This document shows, in pieces, positions 23,843 through 34,859 of a stretch of 64,000 nucleotides of DNA. A program made the translations under genes and the position numbers. The notes beneath the pieces are model-generated. The model did not search any database. It saw only the letters and a program-made list of their open reading frames with translations, and was not told the origin of the DNA. How positions within the stretch are numbered: the first letter of the stretch is position 1; each line of letters begins with the position of its first letter. This DNA is from Paragonimus skrjabini miyazakii (taxonomy: Eukaryota > Platyhelminthes > Trematoda > Plagiorchiida > Troglotrematidae). The DNA is taken from the NCBI GenBank assembly GCA_014338405.1, contig JTDE01000024.1, positions 116,428 through 180,427 of the forward strand, written 5' to 3'.

Positions 23843-24109
23843 CTAACTTTTATCAGAAATTCCCAATTTATTAACATGGGTGAAAAATGCAGTCAAGTGT
23901 GATTCATCCGACTTTATTGAAAACATCACTGGTGTGAATAAACCGTGTGGTATGTCATCTATATACGTGGTAGATACTTTTCTGTATACCTCCCGATTAT
24001 ATGACTTCGGGTTTAACTCTATAAGTACCTGGTGTTGGTTTTCACTAACAAGTGAAAACAAAACTCTTAAACCTTCTAAGATGTTCATGTATCTGTTACA
24101 GTCATTCAT
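23843..24109 (-). pseudogene. Possible Penelope-like RT fragment
   Basis: This 88-codon minus-strand frame includes YIDDIPHGLF followed about 15 residues later by HLTAFFTHVNKLG. This recalls RT motif C (Y-x-D-D) and the following helix in Penelope-like RTs (L-x-x-F-N-x-L/V-N). No other block of the domain was found on either side. It may be a short RT remnant or a chance frame. Confidence 0.25.
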
Positions 24110-24910
24110 CTCAGAATGCTATACCGCACAACAGAATTCCCCAAAACAAAATCACTAACATACTTGAACAACATGGTTATTTCTGATAGTCTTAAACGAG
24201 GCAGACAGCGATGATGTTCACAAAGTTATTATACTTCCATAAATGTAGGTAACAGAGAAAATGTTTTGAAGTAGTTCAACAATTAAATTATAACACAGTA
24301 AACGTAGTGCAGGAGGTCAAAGATTTAAAGTAGCAAACCACGTACAGGTCTGTCAAGTATTTCTTCTGAACAAAAATCTATAGTTTCTATTTCCAGATTG
24401 TTCTGACTGCATCGATAGCTTACAAGCGCGTAAACTGAAACGGAATAGTGGCCAATGAAACGGCGGATAACAACACGACGAATAACGGTAATGAACAACG
24501 AAGTACGGAGTATAGGCGGCCAGTTAGTCTCTTCCAGTCAACTCATCCATCTGAGACTACCGCATGAACACATAAAAAGACTGGCCTTCGAACAGAGCTT
24601 CTTTAGGTCGCTCAGCCAGAAGACAACCTTATCACAAACCCGTCCAAGGGATTGGACCAGACAAAAGCCTAGATAGTACAGTCTAGGTGTGTAGTCGGGA
24701 TGACAGCAACAATTGTCACGAGGGCTTAGGTCGACCGTGAAGACCGTAGCAGTGCACAACCATGATAAAGTTGAAGGTTAATCACAAGTAAACTTTGTTA
24801 ATCTTTTGGTCGCACAATATTTTCGAGGAACTGGTGATTCCCTCGACCAAAATCACTGCCGCTTTAGCCGACCGCTATGAATGAGCATACATCTGCCGAT
24901 TTTACAGACA
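24110..24910. other. Unannotated DNA
   Basis: No family is recognisable. The 73-codon frames at 24455-24676 (+) and 24538-24759 (-) overlap and show no domain. Confidence 0.45.
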
Positions 24911-25040
24911 AACTGGACTCGAGTTTAGCGCTTCTAATTGAAAGAGACCGACTGGAAATCTATGGGGATGCAACAGCTGCGATCGACTGTGGGTGATTTT
25001 CACTTTATATAATAACCAAAATCTTCTACTACTCATCATG
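24911..25040 (+). mobile_element. SINE 3' part, copy C
   Basis: It starts in the hammerhead stem III region (GGACTCGAGTTTAGCGC) and continues through GACCGACTGGAAATCTATGG, GCAACAGCTGCGATC and GGGTGATTTTCA to CTACTACTCATCATG. The tRNA head and ribozyme core are not recognisable upstream, so this copy is 5' truncated or too decayed there. Confidence 0.65.
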
Positions 25041-27189
25041 AATCAAATCTAATTGTATGCTTAGTTTCTCGAGTATGTTTCCTGACAAATCTACATGAGT
25101 TACAATCAAGGACGTTCAACAATTCCGGTAGGTGCTTGTTCACCAGAATTTACGTGTTTCTCCTTGCACGCCGGTCTTTAGCGTAAAAACTGAATGAGAA
25201 ATCATGGAATTTGCCGCCACCACAGATGTTGCTTAGCTAGTAGTGATTTCTTTGTTCGAGTTCGTCGCGGAGTAAGATGTCCAAAATTTCGACAGTAGCA
25301 TTTAAATTTCAAATTTAAATTAAATCGGCTTACAAAGTCACCCATTAAAATCTGCCAGATTTAATCGACAAACGAGAGGACACGACGTTGTTGGTGTATG
25401 TGCTGTGAATGCTGACGTTTGCATCCGTCAAGCGGAACGTTAGCATTGTCAACCATACCATCTGTTTTGTATTCACTGTTGACAGAAACGAACACTTCAC
25501 TCAAAAATTAGGCCATAAGGTTTCAGGGAACAACTAATAGTTTCGGACAGTCTTTGAAAATATTGACTGCCGAAAATTATCACAACCTTGTCTACTGCCC
25601 AGTTATATCCTAGCGCTCATGTTTGAGCATTATCTTCAGTCTATACTGATAGTATACGCCCAGTGACTCCGATGGCTGTGAGCTTCAGAGAAATGTCTAC
25701 TTTTGACGTCGGTCGTTTTCATGGTAGGGAAACTCGTCTGTGCTTCGGGATTGCATTCGTGCATGCAGCTGAGCAGTAATCCATCACGCAATCCACCACG
25801 TCACTTATTTGCAGCTATGAACACTGTGGGCTTCTTAATACATCGGTTTAATAGGCTGTCAATTATGAAGCGGCTATAACAATATTTTGTTACGAATTTA
25901 ACCTGTTCCAAAAGTGTAGAGCTTAATATGACGATCACGTTGTAACTAGCGTGAAAAGTTTCTGCATTCCAATAGAGTTCTCAAGACCTGGAAAACCAAT
26001 ACCATATTGTACACGCAATACAAATAAAGTTTTCTCGTGCTTGTCTAAACAGCCTTCAGTACTTGACTTCTGTTCTTCTTTGGATGAAAATTACTTGCTT
26101 TCAAATGGCGCTCTAAATTTTGAAACAGACGATACTCACAGAAACTGGTTCTGAGAAGCAGACTTGCTGTGGAAGGCTTTGGAATCCAGGTTTACAAGTG
26201 ACATCCTTTAAGACTTCAGCCGTATGGAGTAAAAGGTCTTCTTGATGAATCAGTATACTGCTACTCAAATTCCATCCGCTCCTTCTCTTTAACGAAGTGC
26301 GCAGTTTCTGAAGAAAGTCAATTTGGCAGACACGCCTAACTGTCCTCTTGTTTAGCTTATTGACAACTAACATCACATTCCTGACAAAACAAAATAATGG
26401 TGCGTCTAGTGTTTTTTGGATCCAAACCGACCATGAGGTTTCCTAGACTATGGACAGACCCAGTGCCATTTCAGCGTTCGAGCAGTTGCTTTGTCTTGGT
26501 CTATGATGGTGAATCCACTTCTCATCCACAGTAAATAAAGAATTATTTCCCAAATTGAATCTGCTTCATTTTATGGGTCAGCATCTTCGGCACTCACAGT
26601 GCACACAGCTATCAATTTTAAATGTTCATGACTGGCTAGCTCCATCAAAAACACACCGATATCATGACTTCATTAGGTATATTTGAACGAACACACCGAT
26701 ATGCAAGGTGGATGCAATCCCAGGCCTGCTGACTCATCACTTATACTCTAGTCAATATTACTAATGTTTCATTGAGGGTCGCCCGCACGGTCCACGCAGT
26801 TAATCCATAATGGATTTCCATGACTAAAAAATTAGTTTCCATCATCCATTTAGCCAAATCAGACGGACATTGTAGCTGTTAACATTATGATTTACTTCCA
26901 TCAGTCGTTAAAGTGGAACCCGAAAATTGCGTGCAAAAGTGCACAAAGAAACAACAAGCGAACGAACTAGCCGAACGCCATAGCAAGACGACTGGTTTTG
27001 TCTGGATCTCTTTGGCTGTAATATTCGGAATTAAGGAACTCGAATAAACCTGAAAATCATAATTGAATTGAAGCCTCAGCACAAGTTTTAAGGAAAACAT
27101 CTCGGACCGGTTGCAATAAGTAGTTGTTATTCAACAGACAAGAAACATGATTTATAAATGTACATCAGTATCAAAGAAATGAGAGCTTA
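25041..27189. other. Unannotated DNA
   Basis: No gene is supported. An A/T palindrome (AAATTTAAATTT type) lies at about 25299-25322. The phrase ACACACCGATAT occurs twice within 50 bases (26651 and 26690). Confidence 0.45.
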
Positions 27190-27735
27190 TAATTAGTTGA
27201 TCTCAATGGCATATGAAGTGACAGGCTGCGAACTGACTTTTGCAACACAGAAGGAGGAGCCTGACAAATAACGAATGTTGCAACGTTGGAACTGTTCGTC
27301 TAATCTTAATATGGTATCATGAAACGTCGTTTGGATTGGTCTCTTGCTTGATCGTTCATTGTGTCGAGGTTTGGATAAGCGATGAATCAAACATATTTTT
27401 ACTACACAACACTGACCGATGTCACCTGATTAGCACTGCTTCATCAACCACTGGCAGTTTCGAATGTCGACTACGTAACAACATGCAGTACGATTTGACC
27501 AGGTTAACTTGGTGGTCGATTGTCGGGATGTGTTTGACGATCGACGAAGCTGGGTTATTCCAGCTTGTAATAGCCAACGGATCATTCTTGGGGTTACAGG
27601 TGATATCCACTTAGAAATGTGTTCCGTTATACGTTGAGGCAAGCACTGATCTATTCTGTTTGTGCAGACGTCAGTGTGACTGCAACTGAATGGATGTATT
27701 ATGTGATCGACAGACTGATCGGTTGTGTGCATCAT
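27190..27735 (-). pseudogene. Penelope-like GIY-YIG nuclease remnant
   Basis: Minus strand. From 27735 the frame reads VDHIIHPFSCSHTDVCTNR and then QRITEHISKWI, matching V-I-Y-x-F-x-C-x-C-x-x-x-x-I-G-R...R-x-x-E-H-x-x-K-W with several catalytic positions lost. A frameshift leads to SSIVKHIPTIDHQVN and SYCMLLRSRHSKLPVVDEAV, the normal C-terminus. The 27193-27390 part is less clear. The block order matches the intact copy at 31405-32013. Confidence 0.7.
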
Positions 27736-30700
27736 CGCTATGGATAGCCAACCCCCTAGGGCTTAACAAAACGCGCAGTTGGATAATTGGATAATTACGC
27801 TACAAAGCCGAAGTCAGTTTGTCGCTTGAAATGTTATCTCACTGTTTGTTCGTAGCGCACTTCATGCGGTCAGTTTTCTGCACTTTTATTTCGCGCTGGT
27901 TATATTCTTAATGCGCAATCGTCTTGAGCATAACTCTCAATAAGAGTTGGATAGTTGAACGTGACAACTTCCTCCAAGGTAATTGGCTGATTCTTGCTCA
28001 GAAATCGGAAAATCTCTATAAAATTATTGGGAAACGTCAAAACTTTGGATGGCACGACCACAGATGTGGGTTCTGTAGAACTAAAGGTCATTCGATTTAT
28101 GATGAAATACATAAGTTGTGTAACAACCTTCGTTTACAATCACGTAGGAATGATATGGAATATCTACTCATTAATATCGCCTCCTGCTCACATGGACGGT
28201 GATTTCGTTCGGTTTGAGTGAACAATTTGAATTTGCTTTCAGCAACATCAGAATTTTGTTTCCTCTCTATTTCCAGCATTCCCCTTGAAACAAGCATCTC
28301 CCCGTTAACTAATGAACACAAAATCGTTGAAGCATAAATTCAAATGTGTGCGCTTCGACTTTAGTCAATATCTGCTTTTAGTTGATCACCTGAAATGAAG
28401 TTTTCAAACAACAGAGCTACCACTTGATTCATCGCTCTCAATTACATGTTTGTTCATGTGGTATGCACAAGCGATTACTTTCAGTTTGTGCATGGTTGTG
28501 CCTAGGTGTGTTTATCATCATGAAAACAACAACAATACTGACAATTATCAACACATGTTTGATATGGTTCACAATTGTCAGAAACTTTGCATCCACAGCT
28601 ATTAGATTATTATTAAACAATCCTTGTTATAGCGCAATACGGTGTGTATGTGTGAGAAATATTTTTGAGTCATTGGTGATTACCGCAAGAATGTAGAATA
28701 CCAGTAATACAGTTGCGAGATATTCATCACTTCGGATAAATTCCTCATTGATCAGTTCCATATTTTGTGTCGGCCAACATCTGATGCCAATGTGAGTAGA
28801 AGCAGGTTATCTATCATATCACGTATTTGTGGAGAGAGAAAGGAGGTTAGTTAATTCGAGCACAAGTATAGGAATCTGCTGGATTTGCTATTAACAATAT
28901 CATCCGAGTTTTGTTTCTGTGTACAGTGGTTGCACTCCTGTCGGACTTTCAGCATTTCAGGATGGTAACCAAATAGGAGTTGAACAAAGTCTCATATAAC
29001 GGGTTCAGTGAACAATAGTCTGTCAATAGTTTGCGAAACCAAGATACCACAGTTTTCTCTTACTTATGAGGTCACTGATATGTGGTCCTATTTAGCGGCT
29101 TTGAGCTGACTGACTACCGTTAACGTACAGTAGGGTGAATGTGACAAAACTGTCTGTTAATAATTTTTCACCGTGTAAAGTTGTAAATAACTGTGCAATT
29201 AATAAAAATGAGAAATGAACGATCAACTTTTTCCGCTGGCTAGCCATTACTTAGCATTTGTAGTGAAACACGAATGCATAATGTGAAATGTCCAAGGAAA
29301 CAGGTATGCAACAGTGAAAGTGATACATCATCTGTTATAACTAGCTGAAGCAATATACAACGGATTACCTCCAGAGCATATTAATTGAAACCTTCGTCAA
29401 ATAAAGCTCAATCACTGTGAACATATGTGTCACACTGTCAAGCTACCTGTATATTTCATCTTCACATATTTTTAGCAAAAATGGTAAGTTTCTGCAGTTG
29501 CTTCCCATACCAGCTCTATATTTGTTTCTATGAAAGGATTCACGTTGACACATCTTGACCCAATGCTTATCTAAATAAGTTCATAATCACCAAGCAGCCC
29601 GGCTTATTAGCGAAGTACTTGAGTCAGTCGAAGGCATTATGCTGGTCCATTTTTTAATAGAATAGTACAATCATTGTGGCAAACGCACTCTTCTCATTCT
29701 ACCTATGAGGGCCAACCTGATTAGGAGTAGTAACTTGCTAAATTATGGGAATTTGCTGAAACTTGCCCGTATTACTCAAATCTGTGCGCCTAGAAAACGT
29801 TTTGTTTAGGCTTTGAAACGACCTTAGTAAACCTGACTGCACAAATGAGTCAGGACTCATTGTATGAATAACATTCTGATACCTCCTGGCACTGTATGAT
29901 GTCACCAATCTATCCTTGCCCTGCTGACTGTAGCAGCTATTGTCTTGAAGGATTTTACTGTGGATATGATGCTCCATAATCATGTGCCGTCAAAGGTACA
30001 GATGCACCCTCGAAACTACAGTATGACTGGAATACTATTTAAATGTCAACTTGCATTTCGGCTGATTTCGTCACCTTCAACCGACCCTTAGATCGATGAA
30101 AATCTAAGGAGTAATAAGCTTTAATTGATTCGTTGCAGAATCTGACTGGCGGAATTTTTTTCCACCACTAACACCTAGGGTACTCAAACTCTGTTGTGTG
30201 ATTTATTACGTTACTCTACAACCAGTTACCCTGGGTTGATTGTTGCCTGACAGGTGACCATATTTTTTGGCTGCGGTCAGACATTTAATTAACGGCTATC
30301 GTTCCTTCTAGTAGCCACCTCTTAATTCCCCATGTAGTCCACCAGTTTTATCACCTGTTAGTATCCGACGTTTATGACTACATGTGAGCAACTGAAATAG
30401 CAGTCCTTTTTGTCGATAGATTGAGCAATTTGAGTTACAAACTGATTTAACAAGACTGTTGCATCAGAAGCTTTGGTTACATTCCGATTAGATGTTAGTG
30501 CGAACAATGCACCGTGTAACACTTCAAACAGCAATACAACACAAACGCATTAGCGACACCAAGATTGTTATCGAGCAAGCGATGACGTCCAAAAATTTCA
30601 TCTTTGTACGCTCAAATGATATGACGATATCTACTTGGATTTACTTCTGTTCATCCTAACACACACGAGTTTCTTTTTTGAATGTACACCATTCTACCTT

Positions 30701-31159
30701 CCGATTACGTAGTTAATCAGGGAAATGTATTCTACGAAAATCAATCAACAAGCACTCAGGCTTTCGCCTGATTTAGAAACCGTTTTAGTGATACGGACAA
30801 CCATCCTACCCAAATGTATATTAGTGACTTGGAATCTCGTTAGTTAGTATTCACACATCAACCCTGACCCAGTGAACTTCATACACACGAATAAGGAATT
30901 CCAGAATGCTCGAAATTATGCCTAATAAGTTCACATACAAACGTAAAGTATCATATGGACGAATTGCATGAAGTACGAAAAACCAGACATCTGTGACAAA
31001 CTCAACATCAAGCAAGCTTTTATCTACAAAACCTTGTTGTCAATTTTAAACTTCAATCAAGGCACTCAGTTCAATAAAGTCGACTAAGTCGTGTTATTAT
31101 CTCAAGGCGAATAAAACATTAGTTGCCGGTAAGATACTTTCTAGGTAGATGTATACGGT
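27736..31159. other. Unannotated DNA
   Basis: No recognisable gene or repeat in 3.4 kb. Frames of 60-92 codons around 27900-28700 overlap on both strands and show no domain. From 28700 to 31150 almost no frame exceeds 60 codons. Confidence 0.5.
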
Positions 31160-31171
31160 CAAAAGTAAATG
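31160..31171. repeat. Left 12-bp direct repeat flanking the GIY-YIG element
   Basis: CAAAAGTAAATG occurs here and again at 32167-32178, directly outside the right inverted-repeat arm. I interpret the pair as a target-site duplication. Confidence 0.6.
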
Positions 31172-31203
31172 TTTAAAACACTGCGTTCCCTTGATCCAAT
31201 TCA

Positions 31204-31380
31204 CCAATAACGATAGAAGACATACGTCGCGAGATGTTAACATTTCGTTTACTCTCTTCAGTCACGAACGTAAAACATTGGAATATATAGGACATGCGGA
31301 TAGCAACAACAATGGAAACAATCAACAATTGGGTTTACACAAAACAACGACTGTCATCAGTTCCAGGGCAGACAAACTGC
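31204..31380. repeat. Left inverted-repeat arm
   Basis: It is the reverse complement of 31990-32166 with about six substitutions and no gaps that I can see. It includes a hammerhead-like motif on the minus strand (31227-31267). Confidence 0.85.
31227..31267 (-). ncRNA. Hammerhead-like motif, left arm
   Basis: On the minus strand the order is TCGTGA, CTGAAGA, GAGTAAAC, GAAA, TGTTAACA, TC, TCGCGA. Stem I (TCGTGA/TCGCGA) pairs with one G-U. The stem III palindrome (A-TGTTAACA-T) and the cleavage triplet ATC are present. Both core strands match CUGANGA and GAAA. Stem II is reduced to a single G-C closing pair, which is the weak point. Confidence 0.5.
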
Positions 31381-31404
31381 CCGCGTAAACTGAGTTGACG
31401 GTAG

Positions 31405-32013
31405 CTCGCGAACGGCTACCCTGAGAAGTTCATCGATGTTCACAGCCAGAAAAGACTGATCAAGACTGCCGTGAGTGCGGTCCCAAAGAAGCAGGTCTTT
31501 GTGAACCTCCCTTTTAAAGGCGATCATATCACAACTGATGTAAGTCAAAAATTACAATCTGCTCTAACTCGTACATACCCGGCGGCTGAATTGCGGTTGC
31601 TACTCACAACTAGGAGCCTTGCTCAGCTTATTCACAATCGTGTCCTACCGAAATGTTCTGTCTCACATGTAATCTATCAGTTCACTTGCAGTTGCGGTGA
31701 CGTCTGTATCGGCAGAACAGATCGGTGTCTACGACAAAGAATGGCTGAACATATGCCCAAGTGGTTGGTGCGCGCCATGACGCAACAGGCAATGGCAACA
31801 GAACGAGTGAGACGAAATCCGAACTCATCCATAGCAAAACAAATCATGGAAACAGGTCACGTTGTTGACCCCGCCAATTCGTTTCATGTGTTGTTGCGTA
31901 GTCGGAATCCGAAGTTGCTTGCCTTCTCCAAAGCTATGCTAATCAATACTCGCCGTCCGGTCCTGTATGTGCATAAACTGTTGACTCATGCAGTTTTTCT
32001 GCCCTGGAACTGA
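31405..32013 (+). CDS. GIY-YIG endonuclease domain of Penelope-like element (partial, open)
   Basis: An open frame from 31405 to the stop at 32011-32013 starts with NGYPEKFIDVHSQKR, the family linker, then VFVNLPFKGDHITTD. The nuclease follows: VIYQFTCSCGDVCIGRTDR, RQRMAEHMPKWL, and NSSIAKQIMETGHVVD with the conserved Asn region. It ends in LLAFSKAMLINTRRP. The GIY-YIG fold cuts DNA and is thought to open the target for integration. The second motif reads C-I-G instead of Y-I-G, while the nearby Arg, the Glu of A-E-H and the Asn are kept. No RT precedes it: upstream only ELTVARE in another frame is recognisable. The last residues are encoded inside the right inverted arm. It lacks a start of its own and could be translated only if fused. 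Confidence 0.8.
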   Translation, partial: LANGYPEKFIDVHSQKRLIKTAVSAVPKKQVFVNLPFKGDHITTDVSQKLQSALTRTYPAAELRLLLTTRSLAQLIHNRVLPKCSVSHVIYQFTCSCGDVCIGRTDRCLRQRMAEHMPKWLVRAMTQQAMATERVRRNPNSSIAKQIMETGHVVDPANSFHVLLRSRNPKLLAFSKAMLINTRRPVLYVHKLLTHAVFLPWN

Positions 32014-32166
32014 TAACAGTCGTTGTTTTGTGTAAACCCAATTATTGATTGTTTCCATTGTTGTTGCTATCCGTATGTCCTATATATTCCAATGTTTTAC
32101 GTTCGTGACTGAAGAGAGTAAACGAAATGTTAACATCTCGCGACGTTTGTCTTCTGTCGTTATTGG
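31990..32166. repeat. Right inverted-repeat arm
   Basis: Reverse complement of the left arm. It contains the last codons and stop of the GIY-YIG frame and a plus-strand hammerhead-like motif, and it abuts the right 12-bp direct repeat. Confidence 0.85.
32103..32143 (+). ncRNA. Hammerhead-like motif, right arm
   Basis: Same layout as in the left arm: stem I TCGTGA/TCGCGA, core CTGAAGA and GAAA, palindromic stem III TGTTAACA, cleavage after ATC. Here it lies sense to the nuclease frame and just downstream of its stop, where Penelope-like elements are reported to carry type I hammerheads. Stem II is only one pair (G...C around AGTAAA), so activity is uncertain. Confidence 0.5.
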
Positions 32167-32178
32167 CAAAAGTAAATG
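32167..32178. repeat. Right 12-bp direct repeat
   Basis: Exact copy of 31160-31171 (CAAAAGTAAATG), immediately outside the right arm; likely target-site duplication. Confidence 0.6.
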
Positions 32179-32269
32179 GGTAAATCCTACCACATCGTCA
32201 CGCATGCCCAATGTGTGGTCATTGGCGTATCGGTCAATGTAGTTATCTTATAAATACCCGTGGTTATAA

Positions 32270-32415
32270 CCCAGGCCGCGGCAAAGGTATGTACTAGTGA
32301 ATAGTCAGAACACTGGCAAGACTCTTGTTCAACGCCATTTCTACAGAAATGCAACAGCTAAAATCAGTTGTGAGTGATGTTCAACTTACAAGAACCAAAG
32401 TCCCCATTAAACCAC
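32270..32415 (+). mobile_element. Highly decayed SINE, copy D
   Basis: GGTATGTACTAGTGA recalls the GGATATGCACTACTGACGA part of the family. GAAATGCAACAGCTAAAATC and GTGAGTGATGTTCAACTT match the body and tail. The tRNA head is not recognisable. It lies 90 bases beyond the inverted-repeat element. Confidence 0.4.
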
Positions 32416-34434
32416 CAGTACATTAGACGTGATAATAAAATTCGATACCCAGGTTTCTCCGATAACTTGAAAAACTGTGCGTATATTCATCTTTCCATCA
32501 ATTATGGATAATAATTTGATGCAGTTGTTTGGAGAATCCCTCTAGTAACTCAATGGAATGGTAGTCGAAACATTTAAAACACAAGTTGCATTAAGACAAG
32601 ACGACGAGAATTTTTATCGTTAATACGCTTTCAGCTTGAAGGAAATTCAGTCTGGTTATTCGGTCTGAAAGAACAAACTCAAGTGTGTGTTTGACTGCAT
32701 TGTTTCTGGTCAGATGTGCACTGTGTTCAGCTTATAAAAAATAAAAAGCGTAGTACGGAGTAATACTATACAGGAAAGGCTGCAAAATTGATGTGAATCC
32801 TTTGCAACGCTGGCACCAACGACTAATTTCCGTTCAAATCCTTTGAATGTGAAGTGGTACACACTGGTCAAGCATTACGCGCCAAATTTCTGAGGTAGGC
32901 GATCTTGTGTGTAAACCCTGTAAGAAAGATGTATAATCGACCGCATCAAAAGTTATTGATCAATATATAACTCACTTTGCAAAGAAGAATGAACAATTAC
33001 CTGTAGTGTACTGCCATTTTGTTTGTCTGAAACATTTGAAAGCAAAGCATTCCATTATTGTACAACTCACAAATGCGCCTATCGATGGGGTTTGCTTATC
33101 GATCGTATCGATCACATTAACTTATGAGATGTGTCCAACTGAACCAACTCACAGAACTTACAAAAGCACGATCAATTTTTTTTAAATATATTAACAACAT
33201 GTCCATCTTGGTCGACTGAAAGTCATGTCCAAAGTCTCAACTTCTGAACCGCATATCTACTGTATCCAAAGTCAACACCCGAAACCCTAACATACCGTGA
33301 GTCTCCTGCAGTACAGACGACTTCAGTGGTGTTAGAATGTGCAAAAACTGGAGCCTCTTGCCTGAACCTTTTACGACATATCCATCGGTAGACGACTGTA
33401 AGCTATGATGAGACTCCATCATCTAAGGTATTGTTGCACATCCACAACCAGGATGGTCATCTGCAAAGACACAACTGCTGCAATGCAGTTGCGTTATGAT
33501 ATGTTGCTCAGGTTCCACTTATACGTAAACATTCTAATTTTGCACCATTTCCTTGATCCCTACTGTTACTACTTCGAATGTATTGATCCGTTGTATTATG
33601 CTATTATTCCGTTGTTTAGTAAGGTAAAACACAGTGTTAGATATACATAAGCACGTGAACTTTTACCCACCTACATACTTCCACCGATTCAACTTATTTA
33701 TCTTGTAAAACCAGGTAAAAGCTATCAGATGTGTAATAGTTGGTGAATAGCTGTGCAGATATTGTTGCCAACAAACCGAGAGTGAGACTCTACACGGAAA
33801 ACTTCTGGATTCAATGTAAGACTTCAAATTACAGCCGAAAATTGGCAATCCAATTTATTCTAGTCTTTTTTCATTTTGTACAATTGTTTATTACACATTT
33901 CCATAGTAATAATGACATCAGTCCGGAAGAAAAGGGAGAAGCGAACTGAAGGTGCACCTCTTAAAGTACCTACATTTGCATTCAGCAGACGAATCTCTCA
34001 ACCCATGGGGTCGTCTATTACTTGTGTCTATCAGAAACAGGAAAGCACGAGTGACAGATAGGTATGAAGAAATATCTACAAATACCTTACATGTATCAAA
34101 ACAAAATTGCAAAAGGTATTCGACTTGGAAACGTGTGTCTGTTGCATTAGTGTGATTGGCATTTCCTTACAAATGGCGCATGTCTATCACCTCTAAGCAT
34201 TTTTAAGAGATTTCAGAAAAAGCCGTTATGTGGAATAAGCAAAAGATGGGAGTTTGATCTTTCTGGGTAAGTCAGAAAATTATAATTTGTTCTATAGTGC
34301 TGAGGTCCAGTCTGGTGCTAACTGATTATTGTGATAAACAATTGTATTCGTGTAAAGACAATTCTAAAATACTGATTTGAAATCAACACATATATAGCGC
34401 AATTTCTGCCCTAAGACGATCTACTCATGTATCA
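32416..34434. other. Unannotated DNA
   Basis: Overlapping 60-81-codon frames at 33237-34155 have no recognisable domain. No repeat or RNA seen. Confidence 0.45.
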
Positions 34435-34723
34435 TTCGATTTTGTTGGGTGAGCAAATTCCGTGAATTCTACCGAAGATGGTTCGAGCAACACCATGGTC
34501 GAGTAATGTTGGTTCACAATACATAGGCACGAGTCCACCACTTTCTAACAAAGATGTTGTACGGTTGTATTACGCTCTGCTCCAAAGTCATGAATAATGA
34601 ATATCGTTCAATCGAAACGATATTCAGAAGTTCAAAAGTTTCGAACCAACATTGCTCAACCGTGGTGTTGTTCGAACCATCTTCAGTAGAATTCAGGGAA
34701 TTTGCTCACTCAACAAAATCGAA
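34435..34723. repeat. Inverted-repeat (foldback) element
   Basis: Arms 34435-34515 and 34643-34723 (81 bases each) are reverse complements at roughly 90 percent identity; for example GAAGATGGTTCGAGCAACAC faces GTGTTGTTCGAACCATCTTC. The 127-base spacer contains a perfect ten-base hairpin stem (GAATATCGTT/AACGATATTC, 34600-34626). No transposase is present. Since a GIY-YIG frame of the Penelope type starts about 150 bases to the right, the arms may be its terminal repeats. Confidence 0.75.
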
Positions 34724-34859
34724 GCTTTTATTCATCGCACAACTACTACCCCGCGCGGTCTATCTCAAACCACGCTAAAGTGAAGTCAAAACGGTCAATA
34801 TTAGAAACAATATCACACAAATGTGTGTATACAGCATTGCTATAAAAGCCTAGGAAGTT

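Larger units (their letters stand above)
31172..32166 (+). mobile_element. Inverted-repeat element carrying a GIY-YIG nuclease frame (Penelope-like)
   Basis: This discrete ~1-kb insertion is bounded by 12-bp direct repeats. It has a 32-base left extension, then inverted arms at 31204-31380 and 31990-32166 (177 bases each, about six mismatches). Between them lies the C-terminal third of a Penelope-like protein. Penelope-type elements are known for terminal repeats in inverted or tandem order and for a short extra piece outside one repeat. The layout fits a 5'-truncated Penelope-like insertion. High arm identity and a long open frame suggest it is among the younger insertions in the window. Confidence 0.75.
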
